Part shown: piece after piece, positions 8,815 to 19,201 of the stretch
How the letters are laid out: the number at the start of each line of letters is the position of its first letter
Numbering within the stretch: position 1 is the first letter of the stretch
Source: Pleurotus djamor
Lineage: Eukaryota; Basidiomycota; Agaricomycetes; Agaricales; Pleurotaceae
DNA length: 27,321 nucleotides
Assembly: GCA_029747585.1 (NCBI GenBank)
Contig: JAPEVF010000621.1
Span: 1-27,321 of the forward strand
Reading direction: 5' to 3'
Notes under the pieces: model-generated
The model's input: only the letters and a program-made list of their open reading frames with translations
The model's database searches: none
Told to the model about the DNA's origin: nothing
Program-made: the position numbers and the translations under genes

Positions 8815-11800
8815 TCACCAGATGGACTGATAAGCATATGGGCTGCTAAAGTGGTTGAGGATGTAAGGCCGCCCTGGAAAATTCAGAACACTGTCCGTAT
8901 CAACTCCAGTGAGGTCATCCCNAGGAGGGATGTCCAAATTTCGGAGAAAGCATGCAAGTCTGCCTAATCTGCGACAGATGCACCACTTCCCCTGGAATAG
9001 GCTCCGGCGGAAGAGGTTGTTGAACCGTGTAAAAGAGCGTACTATCATCAGTGTCCTTCGACCGTTTGTACCATTCCACATAGGCTAATGGCCCCTTTGG
9101 CCAGATGGGGGGAGTTGGATACTCCACACCATTGGGAAAGCGTATCTTTTCAGGAAGCTTGAAGATGACTTTAATCCGTCCTATTTTGGTTCCTTCAAGA
9201 CCTGTTGACTCCCCCACAACATCAGTGAGCACCACAACTGTGTCAAACCTGCCATAAGAACCAAAGACGTTGGCCGGCATCGCTCTGATCTGATCCTTGA
9301 GATGGTCTTCGGAATCATCGTCACCAAGGGGTAGCCGAGTCATCCTGTATGAGTACCATAGGGGGATCCTGTCGAAAGGGAGGATTTTATACTTCAGCTG
9401 GTTCTTGGGGGTGACTCGAAGATCAGGTGGCGCTATGTTATTGAGAAGGGCCCGTAGAGAGTTTGCGAACCCAGGAGCACGATGTTGAAGCTCAATCTGA
9501 TGAATCGTAGTCGTTGCATGGCATTCCTTTGCTAAAAATATGCTTGTAAGTGGGGCTGGTTTGCTGGAGGACACACCTAGATTGTTCGCCATCATGGTTG
9601 AAAATATTCTCATCTTTTCATGTCGTGACAGCCAGTCGATCATCTGGGGGAGCTCATCTCGCTTGTTGGTTGAGCGCCAAGCGTCCTTTGCAAAATCGAT
9701 ATGCAGTCTTTCGAACGTCTCTGTATTGTAGTTGTCAGTAGCACCATATAATCTGATGGAGTCGACATAATGCAGCATGGAATGAAACTTCGGAATATTA
9801 AAATGTGTACGAGCCTTCATAGACTTGAATCCATGACGATTGTCATGGAATCCTTTCAAGGCTCTGGAGAGATATCCAAGAGTTTCTTCATCATGAGCCT
9901 TGTACTGAGCAATATGGATGAAATCTAGAAGGTGTCGTGTTGCTGTTAAGGCTGGTTTCACGATACCACCTTGACAAACCGCTAGCAAAATTCGCGCGAT
10001 TTGCTTCCGCTCAGGCCCTGTCACCTGAGAAAGGTTAGAGATGCCTTTATCAAAATGACGCACACCATAGCAAGGGGGCAGACATTGAACGCGCCGATCA
10101 AACTCTTTTTCGGTCATACCCATTTGACACCATTCAACCAACATCTTCAGCACACCCTGATATAGTTGGTGAAGTATATCGGGAGTGATGGATTGATGTA
10201 TGTCGGTGAATGGCAACCCTTGCCAGAATGGATCAGTAACTCCTCCGCCCACTTCCCGTTTTTGACAAAATTCATGGAACTGATATGCGTTCTTGGTCTG
10301 AGCCTGGGCCTCAAGAATTATATTCTGTGTCCATTGAGGCGTCCGTGGAGGACATGTTTTCAAATTCTGCAGCTCTGTGTGAGAACATCGGCATTTGGGA
10401 CACGTACCACTTTTTGTGCATGAAATGAGGCATTGTTCCGGGTAATCTGCAACGTAAGAGGCAAGATAAGGAAAGACATGGCGAACTTCACCCTTGGCAT
10501 TGGTCATTTCCACCCCCTGCTTTCCCGCCTCAACAAAGGGCTCAAAGATAATCTTCAGAGACTCATGGAAGAGCCTTTGCGTCCTTGTCTTCACCTGAGT
10601 CTTGGTTAACCTTGTCTTGCTTACTTTGTCGGTAGACAAGTAACCTAAGAGGATACAGGCGTGACGGGAGGGCTTGCGACGGATTGCCTTTGGGATGTTG
10701 CCTATGGTTAAGTAGATTGGATACGCAGCTTTACTCCCGGAGAACTGTGTGAGCTGGGTTTTGTCCGTGGCGACTATCACTGGGCACACTGTAGCATGTG
10801 CAGGAAGGTTCTTCTATAGTAAAAAACCGTTACTAGAAAGGGAATTACTGACGAGCCTGTGATGACTTACCTGAATCTCAAACCACCAGTTCCCCGTCCA
10901 CATCTCCGAATATATTCTTGTCTCCTTGGAAGAGTTAGTGAACGTTCTCTTGGGCCTGTAAACCAAGTCGTCCACCAGCGAGGGATCTTTCCATAGACTT
11001 TTGATGGCCTCAATGGGGTCTCGGTATCTGATGATGTACTGGTCCGAGGTTTGATCTTCGAATCGGAGAACTTTGGCCTGCCATTCACCAGCTCTGTGGG
11101 GTAAGCTGTCTACCTGCTGATGGATTCCCCGCACATTTTTGAAAGAGAGACCAAGCTTCTCTACCACGCCGGGAATGGCAAGGAAGCGGTCGAAGCAACT
11201 ATGTCCTATATCTTCTGATATAAACCAATTAGCCACCTTCCAATCAAGATCACACGAAAAGGGAAAATACGGATTTTCCTTGTGATCTTGTTCCCCAGCC
11301 AAGTCACGATCCGTACGTGGTAGGTTATAGAGAGTATTCCACCTGTTTACCATATCTTGGTTGTAAGACGTGATGGTTCCGTGCTCCTGGGTATTTTCTT
11401 CAACATGGCGGACATCTTCTGTGTCGTCTAATGCCAATGGGCGATGTAGATGGGGCGCTGTGTGGGATTCCTTGAAGGTGGGTAAAGAGCTGGAGGAGGA
11501 GGCACCGGGGTCCCGGATAGGCATGGTGCGCACAGGTAGGGCGCCAGGGATAATGTCGAATGTCATTTCGTCTTCCATATTCTCCAAAATCTCCCAAGGA
11601 GGCACGACATTGTCTGAAAAAGGCTGTCCATCAGTGTAAAGCTCAGGAACTAAAACATAATCGCTGGATGAGGCGGAATCCGCCATTCTCCCCTTGGCCT
11701 TTTGCTTGGAGCGGTCCGCAATGATGGCTCTTTCTTCTTGCCACCATGAACAGTTTGACATACGGAGGTGAGACAATGTCCCTCCCGGGGTTTTGAAGAT

Positions 11801-12083
11801 CTATAAAAACAGATTTTGTATTCGTCAGCCGCAGAAAAGGAAACCAGATTGAGCTGGGAACTACCGAGTTGCAAACGGGGCAGGCCAAAGGGTATTTGGC
11901 CAATTGTTCTTCGAGGTCCTTGTTGAGGAAATCGCCTATAACCTCGGGCCCATCATCCATCTCATCTTGAGTATCATCTTGCGATGACTCTTCCTCCCGG
12001 TGGAAAACACCACCCTTGCGTCTTTTGAAGGGATGCGGCCGCTTGGCTTGGGTTACGGATGTTGCCCTGCTGCGTTTGGCCAT
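8815..12083 (-). CDS. Plavaka-class DDE transposase, apparently intact
   Basis: Exons 12083-11865, 11800-10871 and 10813-8815 give 1048 residues once the N at 8922 is removed; the frame then ends PYAYQSIW. Near residue 66 a CPVC...H...C cysteine/histidine cluster, completed across the first junction (TPGGTLSHLRMSNCSWW), is the expected N-terminal zinc-binding motif. The catalytic core follows: ATDKTQLTQFSG with the first Asp (about D400), TPDILHQLYQG with the second (about D595), and NTETFERLH with the Glu (about E748 or E751). A CTKSGTCPKCRC cluster lies between the first two. Length and motif order fit a full-size family member. It cuts and pastes its own DNA, presumably in the nucleus. No stop or frameshift remains after the N is dropped, so it could be active. 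Confidence 0.93.
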
Positions 12084-12300
12084 TGTGAGTTGGTGGAAGC
12101 GAATTCGCAGAATGGACGAGTTGAGATATTTAAGTCTGGCGTATAATATAAGAGGGTTTCTAAAGAAGAACAAAGAGGTGGGTAATCAAACTGGGATATC
12201 GTTTTCAGCGTAAAACTCGTAGGTAGGGAAGAAGCGAATAATTTCCGGAAATGCCTGCCATTGTTGTGCCGTCTTGGGTAACTCCATCCAGAACCGTAAC

Positions 12301-13991
12301 CTAGCGACATTGAGAGACATCCACTTCTTTCCAATTGCGGGGGACCAGCGTATGGTTGATGCTATCTCCCATGCAGAGGTGACGAACGAACACAATAACG
12401 TATACTCCACAGTCGTCCGTGTTTTGTTGCTGCGGGATCTATGAAAGAAGCAGAGATCAATGAGATTGTCATAGAGAATGGTGAGATGTGGCGCACATTC
12501 TCCATAGGAACATGCAAGGTCCAGGTGGTTGGATCGGCAAATGGGATGCGATATCTCTCCCTATAGTGGATAAGCCATAATTTGACGATCTATTCAAGTG
12601 GATGAGCCATAATTTGACGATCTATTCGAGTTAGAACACAGTTATTTACCTGGATCAGCTGGTCGTACCCAGAGGTGGCTGAACCACCCTCAGACATCGA
12701 ATCATATAATTCGAGAACACCATCCATCAGCCGACAGTGGATGAGAACCCAATGGTCAGCTCGATGCACGGGCATCAGCATTCGCCGAACTTTAGACAAA
12801 CTCTGAGAGTTAAAGTTCTGGAAGCGGATAAGCAAGGGAAAAGATCTCAGTATATTTACTCACTCACCTCAGAGTTTACAGAAATTCGGTGCATGCATAG
12901 CTTATTGGTCGCCAGAGAGGACCAGAACAAGGGGGAGCAATACAGGACCTCCCCATCACGGCCCATGAAAGACATATGCCCCCCCGAATGATTTCCTGTT
13001 GGGTTGATTAGACGATGATGTATCCATTATATATCTCCACATTACCACAGAAGTAGTTGATGGTATTGTCGTCAAGCCAATTTCCGGGTGCAAGAAGGCT
13101 TACTTCCTTTGACGAAAGGATCCCCACACTTGCAAAATCGTTAGGAATAGGGTCCTTTAGTATCTGCCTAACATCAGGTCTCTAGAAGCGAGGATGAGAA
13201 GCAGATACGCACAAGTGTGGCAACCTTCGTCAGTAGAACGGAAGGTCGACCAAGCCAATGCTGGAGTGTGGATATGATGATATGGAGAGCGTGCCTCAGC
13301 ACGATTCGGTCGCGTTGAATTGACTGGAGCCGGTAAAAGAACAGAGTCAGGTGTTCTCCAGGTACATAGGCCGCTATCAAAATAAAGCGAGTCTGAAATT
13401 CAAAACTAGAAGCGTACGCAGATTCCAATTGTAGAAATACAGTGTTCACGCGGCGGAGGCATTTGTCGATGAAGTCTTGGCCTGATAAATTTTTGACACG
13501 GACTTTGTCATCGAAATCCAAAAGTTGTTCGATTTCTTGGATCATCTGCCCCAGACTCGGGAGATGGTAGCGTTCCTTCCACTGTTGGATCACTATCTCC
13601 AGGCCGTCAATCTGCTGTTTCACCAGAACAGGTAGAAGTACCGCCGTGACGCCCCGCGGGACATTTGCCGAAGAAAATGAAACGTGACGAAGATGAAGGT
13701 CGGGGGAGAATGCCTGAAGGGGCATGTCTACCGGCACTAGTACGGGAGGCACATCTACACATTGTGAAGCAACTGATTTCGGGAGCGGACTACAGATACT
13801 CACTTGAAAAAGGCAAGGTAACTGCCATTGGTGCTAGCACCGCCGGCGTTGTTGGACCCATCGGCGCGGTTACCGCGGTTGTTGGAAGTGAAGCCGGCAA
13901 AAGTTCGGGTGAGGTATCAACATCTGATCCATCGGGCACGGAGAACTTGTCGGGTTTAGGGCTGGCAGACGACTGAGATGACCCAGTATGG
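12301..13991 (-). CDS. Ulp1/C48-type cysteine protease, transposon-associated (5' end open)
   Basis: Exons from 13046 downward are well supported: 13181-13046, 12995-12868, 12817-12650, 12589-12497 and 12438-12301. They encode APGNWLDDNTINYF (the usual entry to the Ulp1 fold), then the catalytic tetrad: His in ADHWVLIHC (about 12753), Asp in LELYDSM, Gln in IPQQQN and Cys in DDCGVYV (about 12410). The stop follows DVSQCR. Upstream, an exon of about 13225 (or 13213)-13750 and another at about 13814-13991 are open, but their junctions are uncertain. I could not find the true start. Ulp1 enzymes process or remove SUMO-like modifiers; in transposons the role is unknown. A 32-bp duplication overlaps one acceptor site. 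Confidence 0.82.
12566..12629. repeat. 32-bp tandem duplication across a splice acceptor
   Basis: Two adjacent 32-bp units differ at about two positions. On the minus strand each contains AATAG followed by ATCGTCAAATTATGG, so both the acceptor and the first codons of the next Ulp1 exon are duplicated. Only the second acceptor (exon from 12589) keeps the protein frame. Confidence 0.85.
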
Positions 13992-14556
13992 CTAGATGAA
14001 AAACAGCCTTGGGCGTGTATATTCTAAAAAAAGAGATGGAACAAACCCGTTTTTGGACTTCTTGTTCTGGGTGTGACTGTGGTTGGTCAATGTTCTACAT
14101 TAGCAAAAACGAGGCCATCGGAAGGAGAGCCCTCACACGTCGCCATGCTTCCGAATCTTCTTTGCCTTGTCATCGAGTAGGAAATGCTTGTGAGGGTGGT
14201 GAATCGACCAACCATAAGACAGAGAAGCATGGGAAATGGGGTGGCCTGATGACATGGTGGAAGCGGGTAGACCTGCGTAGAATTTCTATTTTTGGAAAGG
14301 GTGGAAACATATTCTAAAAAAAGGAAACACGTGCTTCGGCAGCACGGCGCATGATGATCATCATCCATCTGTGAACTTTTAGGGGTTTCAGAGCCAGGGT
14401 TTCATGGGCGGTTTATAACCGTGGCAGTTGAAACACTCATACCCCAACTTCGTTCTCCCTTCTCCCTACTGGTGAGCATTCCCCATTCCCCTTCTCTCCC
14501 GCCACCCTAGCTCTAACTGGATCTATACCATAGGCACAAATCGTTATACTCTGATT
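13992..14556. other. Region between Ulp1 and coiled-coil genes
   Basis: Upstream Ulp1 exons may lie here on the minus strand, but I cannot fix them. The 15-bp word ATATTCTAAAAAAAG occurs at 14019 and 14309 in the same orientation; on the minus strand both read as polypyrimidine-TAG acceptors. From about 14380 the DNA is CT-rich and probably holds the promoter and leader of the plus-strand gene starting at 14557. Confidence 0.4.
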
Positions 14557-15554
14557 ATGTCTGACCAATCCTCCCGTCGCCCTGCTCCCCCAGCGCAGAG
14601 TAACCCAAACCCTCCCGCATTGGGCTCAGAGGCGCCGTTTCCTCCAAGCTGTGCGTTTTTCTAATCCTCTTGATTTGATTTGACTGATTATTGGTTAGCC
14701 CGACACCCTGCCCCAGCGCAGCCTATCCCAAACCCTCCCGAGATGGGCCCAGGGGCGCCGTTTCCTCCAAGTTGTGAGTCTGTTTTAATCCTCTTGTTTT
14801 GATATTACTGACTATTAGCTAGCGGATAGGTTTTATCAGTATTTAGATCGTATGGAGCAGACCAATCGCAGCATCGAGGGTGCCATTCAGTCCATCGTCA
14901 CGTCACAGAAAGATATTGCTCAGGAGCTAAGTGCTCTCAGGTCCATCGAAGAGAACACGAAGGCCCAGAGCTCGTCCGTTCAAGATTTACGAAGCTCAGT
15001 GACAGCACTGAACGGGACCATAAGGGCGCTATCGTCGTCTGTGACCGAGCTTGGGGTCCAGACGTCGAAGGAGATCCAAACGATGAAATGTAAGTTTATT
15101 TGTGTCCTCCACCGCAGCGAGCTAAAGTGTTTGTATATCAGACCATCTTCAAGAGCAGGTTAGACAGGTTGTCACCGATACTGGGGCCACTCAGGCCACA
15201 ACCTCGAACATGCATACACTGCTAACTCAGCAAGCGGAGACGGGCATCGACGTGAAAGCACGAGTTCGTCATTTAGAAGGCTTCCTGAAGACAGAGAGGG
15301 ACGCACAGGCTTTGTTGCACACAGCGGTGATGGACCTTTTGCAGAAACTCGACCCTCTCCGTGACCAGTTACAGAGGGTCAACACCTATACCTACCAACC
15401 ATACCCCGTTTACCCTCCTCCGCCTCCCGCTCCCCAGCAGCAGCCTCCGCAGCACTTTGGGCCTCCGCAGCCCTACGCGCCTCCGCAGCCCTACTACTCT
15501 CAACGAGGATCGCCCGCGCTCCCCGCCACTGAAATGGTTGGGCCGTCATACTAG
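14557..15554 (+). CDS. Coiled-coil protein with proline-rich ends, duplicated exon
   Basis: Exons 14557-14650, 14699-14773, 14823-15089 and 15142-15554 give 282 residues. Residues about 5-57 are two copies of one proline-rich block (SSRRPAPPAQSNPNPPAL, then SSRHPAPAQPIPNPPEM), each ending PFPPS. Residues about 60-210 are rich in heptad-like L/I/V spacing and Q/E/S (EQTNRSIEGAIQSIV, LRSSVTALNGTIRAL, QVRQVVTDTGATQAT), which suggests a long coiled coil or oligomerising helix. The tail is P/Q/Y-rich with repeated FGPPQPYAPPQPY words. No enzymatic motif, signal peptide or membrane segment is seen. It resembles a structural or scaffolding protein, but I do not recognise the family. It is divergent from the Ulp1 gene and 326 bp upstream of the dioxygenase gene. 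Confidence 0.75.
14573..14822 (+). repeat. Tandem exon-plus-intron duplication
   Basis: The end of exon 1 plus intron 1 (about 14573-14698) and exon 2 plus intron 2 (14699-14822) are clearly copies: both exons carry CCAAACCCTCCCG and GGCGCCGTTTCCTCCAAG, and both introns contain AATCCTCTTG and a CTGA branch-like site. The extra exon is 75 bp with phase 1 at both ends, so the duplication keeps the frame. Confidence 0.9.
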
Positions 15555-15785
15555 GCTTGGTACGGTTTGGCTGGGTAGCCTCCTTGTAGGAGCTGAGGGC
15601 CATGTAGTTGCTGTAATCCATACAAATGTACTATCACGCGTTTCTTTTCATATCGCTTCTTTTTATGTCGCTCTCAAACTTGTATTGAATCAATATATCC
15701 CTCGTATCCCTCATCATTGTTAAAGCATCGTCATCATGGATTGAAAACTTGAGCTAAGAGTTCGCCTCTTGGCTTACCTTTTTTT

Positions 15786-15804
15786 AAAAAATATATATAT
15801 ACAT
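15786..15804 (+). promoter_or_regulatory. TATA-like box of the dioxygenase gene
   Basis: AAAAAATATATATATACAT lies about 77-95 bp before the chosen start codon, the only strong TATA-like run in this intergenic gap. It supports starting the gene at the ATG at 15881. Confidence 0.5.
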
Positions 15805-15880
15805 TTAGCGTAGTTTGGGTTCCCCCCAAGTTGAAGTCCACTCGTCTATCTTATCTTCAAGCCCACTTGTGCTGCTTCAC

Positions 15881-18800
15881 ATGAACTCCCACCATCAGGC
15901 TGGCCCGTCTTCTTTCCTTGATAGCTCCTCTATCCAAGATCCTCAGCCCTTCATATTAGTTCTGCAGCCACAAGAAGTACATTGCCTGCTTTCGTTTCTG
16001 GAAAGCAACACCTCTACGACGCCTCCTGCATCTCTTACTCAGCTACGGACCAAACTCAGAAGTTTTGCGGATGCATCTCTTCCTCTTCAAAATCGGAGTC
16101 TGCTTTCTCCGATTCTACCCACTCCTAGGGCTACCCCGGAGCTCTCAACTCTACTAGAGAACAAAGTTTCACTCAAGGAGGCTGGCTCTCCCAAGGACGT
16201 TGCTTCTTCCAATGACGTTGCTTCTCCCGAGGACGTTGCTTCTCCCGATGACGTTGCTTCTCCTAAGGATGCCAAGGCTGATTCTGGTGACCGGGAAGAA
16301 AGCTACGACACAGACTATGAAGGTGATAGACAAACCCCTTCTACAAGTCGTGAACCCAGCTATGAGCGTGACTTTGAAGGCGAGGATAATCTGGGAGATG
16401 CACCAGAGCAGGGAGAGGCAACTGATGGAGATGGCCAAGAAGGTGATGAGGGAAGGGAGGGGAACGGGGGGGATGATGGTGATGGTGATGGGCATGGAGA
16501 GGGGGGGGAGACGGAGGAAGATGAGGATGAGGAGGAAGATGAAGTAGAAGACAACGATGCGGGAAATCTATTGCAGGCTCAGGGACAAAGGAAGAAACAG
16601 AAGAAGAAAACAAGGTGTAGTCGGGGAAGCCGTACTTGGAAACCAGCCCTCAGCACGCTTCCTGGACAGCCCTCCATTGCCGCGCGGTCTATCATCGCCA
16701 AGGTCATGGCTGTGTCAAAACACTCTCAACCTCTGGATGCCACCAACTGGGCTTATTCTGTGTCCAACTTCCTCTCCTCGACCACCAGCCCCATATCCTC
16801 CAACTTCCTGAGCACCACTCAGTCAGTATCGACGGCGGATGGTGATTCTATTCCGGGCATCATCTGGCAGATTAAAAAGGCGGATGCAAATAGGATTGGG
16901 GAAAGTTTTCTTACAATGCTGAATCTGATTCGCCTTGTGGTCAAGACTGAAGTGTAAGTACTGATTCATTCTCTATATGAAATGGATATACGATTACTAA
17001 TGAAGTCGCTTCTAGGATACGTGCAAGGCTGGAAGCAGAGAAAGATACCCAAAATGAGATCCCTAAAACAAGAAAAAGGAAACGAAGGGCCGCAGTCACC
17101 ATTCAAGATATTCTCAAGAATCTGAGAGAAGATGCGAAGGTACCCTTCTCTATCAAAAACAACACCTTTCAGGGCATGGTGAACAAAGGTCGAAAGTACG
17201 CCTCTCTTGCTGCCTCAGGTACGAAATCTTCATGGCTTTGTGATTCGCTCCAAAGGAATTGATGATATGTATGTCTATAGGGAGCGTCTACATTCTGTGG
17301 ATAATCGCTGGTACTCAGTCGGCTTTTTCAGCCGGTGACTTGCTTGATCAAGATATCAAAGAGCTTTGTCTGATGCTTCAGAGTCCCGTATCTGGTGATC
17401 ATATTGAATTTTGTATCCAGCTCTCCTCTAACCGACTTCTCAGGTACTCCCTTAGGTGATTTCATCATCCAGACCCTCATTCCTCTTTTATCGGAAACAA
17501 GAGCACGGCACCCAGCTGTCTTGTATAATATCTTTGATCAAGAATTTCTTAGAGAAGGTGAATCTGCCCACCTGGATTGCACCAACTTGGAAGCGACGGA
17601 AACTGTTTTGGATAGGCTCAAGCGCAAGTGCGTTCTTTTCTTACCCTTTTGTGTGAAATAAGTTACTGACATACCTGTTCAGCGAGTTTCATCTACCACC
17701 TCGTAACAAGACTATTTGGGCATCCTTTCAGGTTCCTCTGGCCGTGCCAACACACTCTATTGTTGATATCTACTCAGCAAATGCTCGCGCTTTGGGTTTT
17801 GAGAATGTAACACCTGCTCCTGAAGCCTTCACCGAAGCTCAGAAGACATTTCTGGATGGCCTTTCTCAGGCCAACCACGCAACCTTCCTTTCCTCCGCTT
17901 ACGATTTCTCTGCGCCTGCCAACAACAAAAAGGTAAACGCCGACTGGAGCAAGAAATGTCAAGCCACCAAACTAGAACGGAAGTCGGCCTCAAAAGCAGA
18001 AACGATTCGAAACCTTGATCATCTAGCGACAAGGGTAAGTGACAGCATCTACACCCTAGATGTCTTATGCTGACAAGCGTAGCTGCACTCCTTCTACCCA
18101 TCAGGCGTGAAGATAGATTCCCAGTACATGTATCTACCCTTTGAAAGCATACAGCCAAGGTACGTCGCTATTTTCCCTGTCATCGTGAATCCGAAATCAC
18201 CTCTAGGCAGCTCAAATCCCTTGTTGGTCAAGTGCGAAGGCGGCGAGCTATTATTCCTTCGCGGAACGCTTCCAGAGTACCTCAAGACTGAGCTGCTACC
18301 CAAGATAACTGCGATTTTTGGTGAACTTCATCATCGTACCTCCGAAGATGATTCCCGCCACTGGTCGTGGAGTAGCATCCACTTTGATTACTATAATCGA
18401 TACAGTACCCATGTGAGTACCACATGCCCTCCGGGATGTGGTTGATAACATAAAGCATTTCAGGGAGACGAAGCACCTTTGGAGGTGAATCCAAAGCTGC
18501 TGACTAAGGAGGGGAAGAAGAGAGCGCACTCCTCCCAGTTTATTCCCCGTCCTTCCACGGAGATGAAGTTATTTCCTCATGAGTATGCCACTCTGCAAGA
18601 TTTGTTTGCCGACGTATTTGAAGAATTGAGAAGTGAGGTCAGTATATATTCCATATATAATATTGATTTCTCTTCTTTAACACTCCTCCAATCATCACTA
18701 GATTGAGCGACTTCTTCCTCAAGAATATCATGTTGAAAAGCTTTTCGCTGAGCTTCTTCCTGGGGAAGCCCCATCACCCGTCTTTCCTTTTAGTGGGGTG

Positions 18801-19091
18801 GTCGTAAATCTCAATGTTGAAACTGCCCTGCATTTCGACTACGAGGACGTTGTGATGTGCTTGGTTCTGGCTATTGGTGATTTCATGGGAGGCGATCTGT
18901 GCTTTCGAGACTCAGGAATAAGGTTGGAAGTGCGAAATGGGGACTGGGTTGTCTTCAATTCTCGGAAAGAAGCACATTTCAATATGCCGTATGAAGGCCG
19001 GAGGGCATCATTGGTGTTGCATTCGGACAAGGCAGGGGAATACTGGGTGGAAGACCGGAATGGGTGGCAAGAGAACGACTTCATGGGCTAA
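15881..19091 (+). CDS. 2OG-Fe(II) dioxygenase-domain protein (TET/JBP-like fold candidate)
   Basis: Eight exons (15881-16953, 17016-17218, 17281-17394, 17444-17627, 17683-18034, 18083-18412, 18464-18637, 18702-19091) join in phase to give 939 residues. Residues 103-130 are SPxDVA repeats; about 166-229 are strongly acidic; basic clusters (RKKQKKK, RKRKRR) could be nuclear signals. The middle (NNTFQGMVNKGRKYASL, GSVYILWIIAGTQ) is family-specific. The C-terminus carries the iron ligands His854-x-Asp856 (ALHFDYED) and His902 (EAHFN), then Arg910/911 before ASLVLHSD, a candidate 2-oxoglutarate anchor. Between them GDFMGGDLCF and GIRLEVRNGDWVVF match the double-stranded beta-helix strands. I recognise this as an expanded Agaricomycete family. 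Kinship to TET/JBP DNA-base oxidases is possible but unproven; protein or small-molecule hydroxylation is the alternative. Confidence 0.8.
16187..16270 (+). repeat. 18-bp coding minisatellite (SPxDVA)n
   Basis: Four full units and a partial fifth of TCTCCCGAGGACGTTGCT encode SPKDVA-SSNDVA-SPEDVA-SPDDVA-SPKDA. Units differ mostly at the charged third residue. Copy number could vary between strains. Confidence 0.9.
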
Positions 19092-19144
19092 GTCATCTAC
19101 ATCGCGTTGTGGTCGTGGTCATGTTTGTTAATGTTGTCTTAGCC

Positions 19145-19156
19145 TATATATATAAT
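19145..19156 (+). promoter_or_regulatory. TATA-like box of the 19202 gene
   Basis: TATATATATAAT lies 46-57 bp before the ATG at 19202 and only about 54 bp after the dioxygenase stop codon, so the downstream gene has its own promoter in a very short gap. Confidence 0.5.
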
Positions 19157-19201
19157 TACGACACATTTTTCTCATCTACAATATCCTCCTTCCCAACCAC
19201 C

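Larger units (their letters stand above)
8815..13991 (-). mobile_element. Plavaka-class transposon (coding core; ends not located)
   Basis: A full transposase gene and a Ulp1-type protease gene lie on the same strand with 217 bp between them, protease first. Ulp1-like proteases are frequent partners of large eukaryotic DNA transposons, so I infer one element. Terminal inverted repeats were not found by eye. The downstream end must lie below 8066, because the hAT-type insertion separates it from the transposase. The upstream end must lie above about 13991. Confidence 0.6.

Noticed and set aside
10814..11776. A separate gene starting at MSHLRMSNC
   Set aside because: That Met is internal to the Plavaka zinc-binding motif; splicing to the upstream exon completes the CPVC half.
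16341..16613. Minus-strand Ser/Pro/His-rich frames opposite the dioxygenase gene
   Set aside because: They are complements of the acidic Asp/Glu/Gly coding tract; the plus strand has the spliced, motif-bearing gene.
17388..17443. Donor GTATCT at 17388 in the dioxygenase gene
   Set aside because: It joins out of frame and stops at once; the donor at 17395 (GTGATC) keeps the frame.
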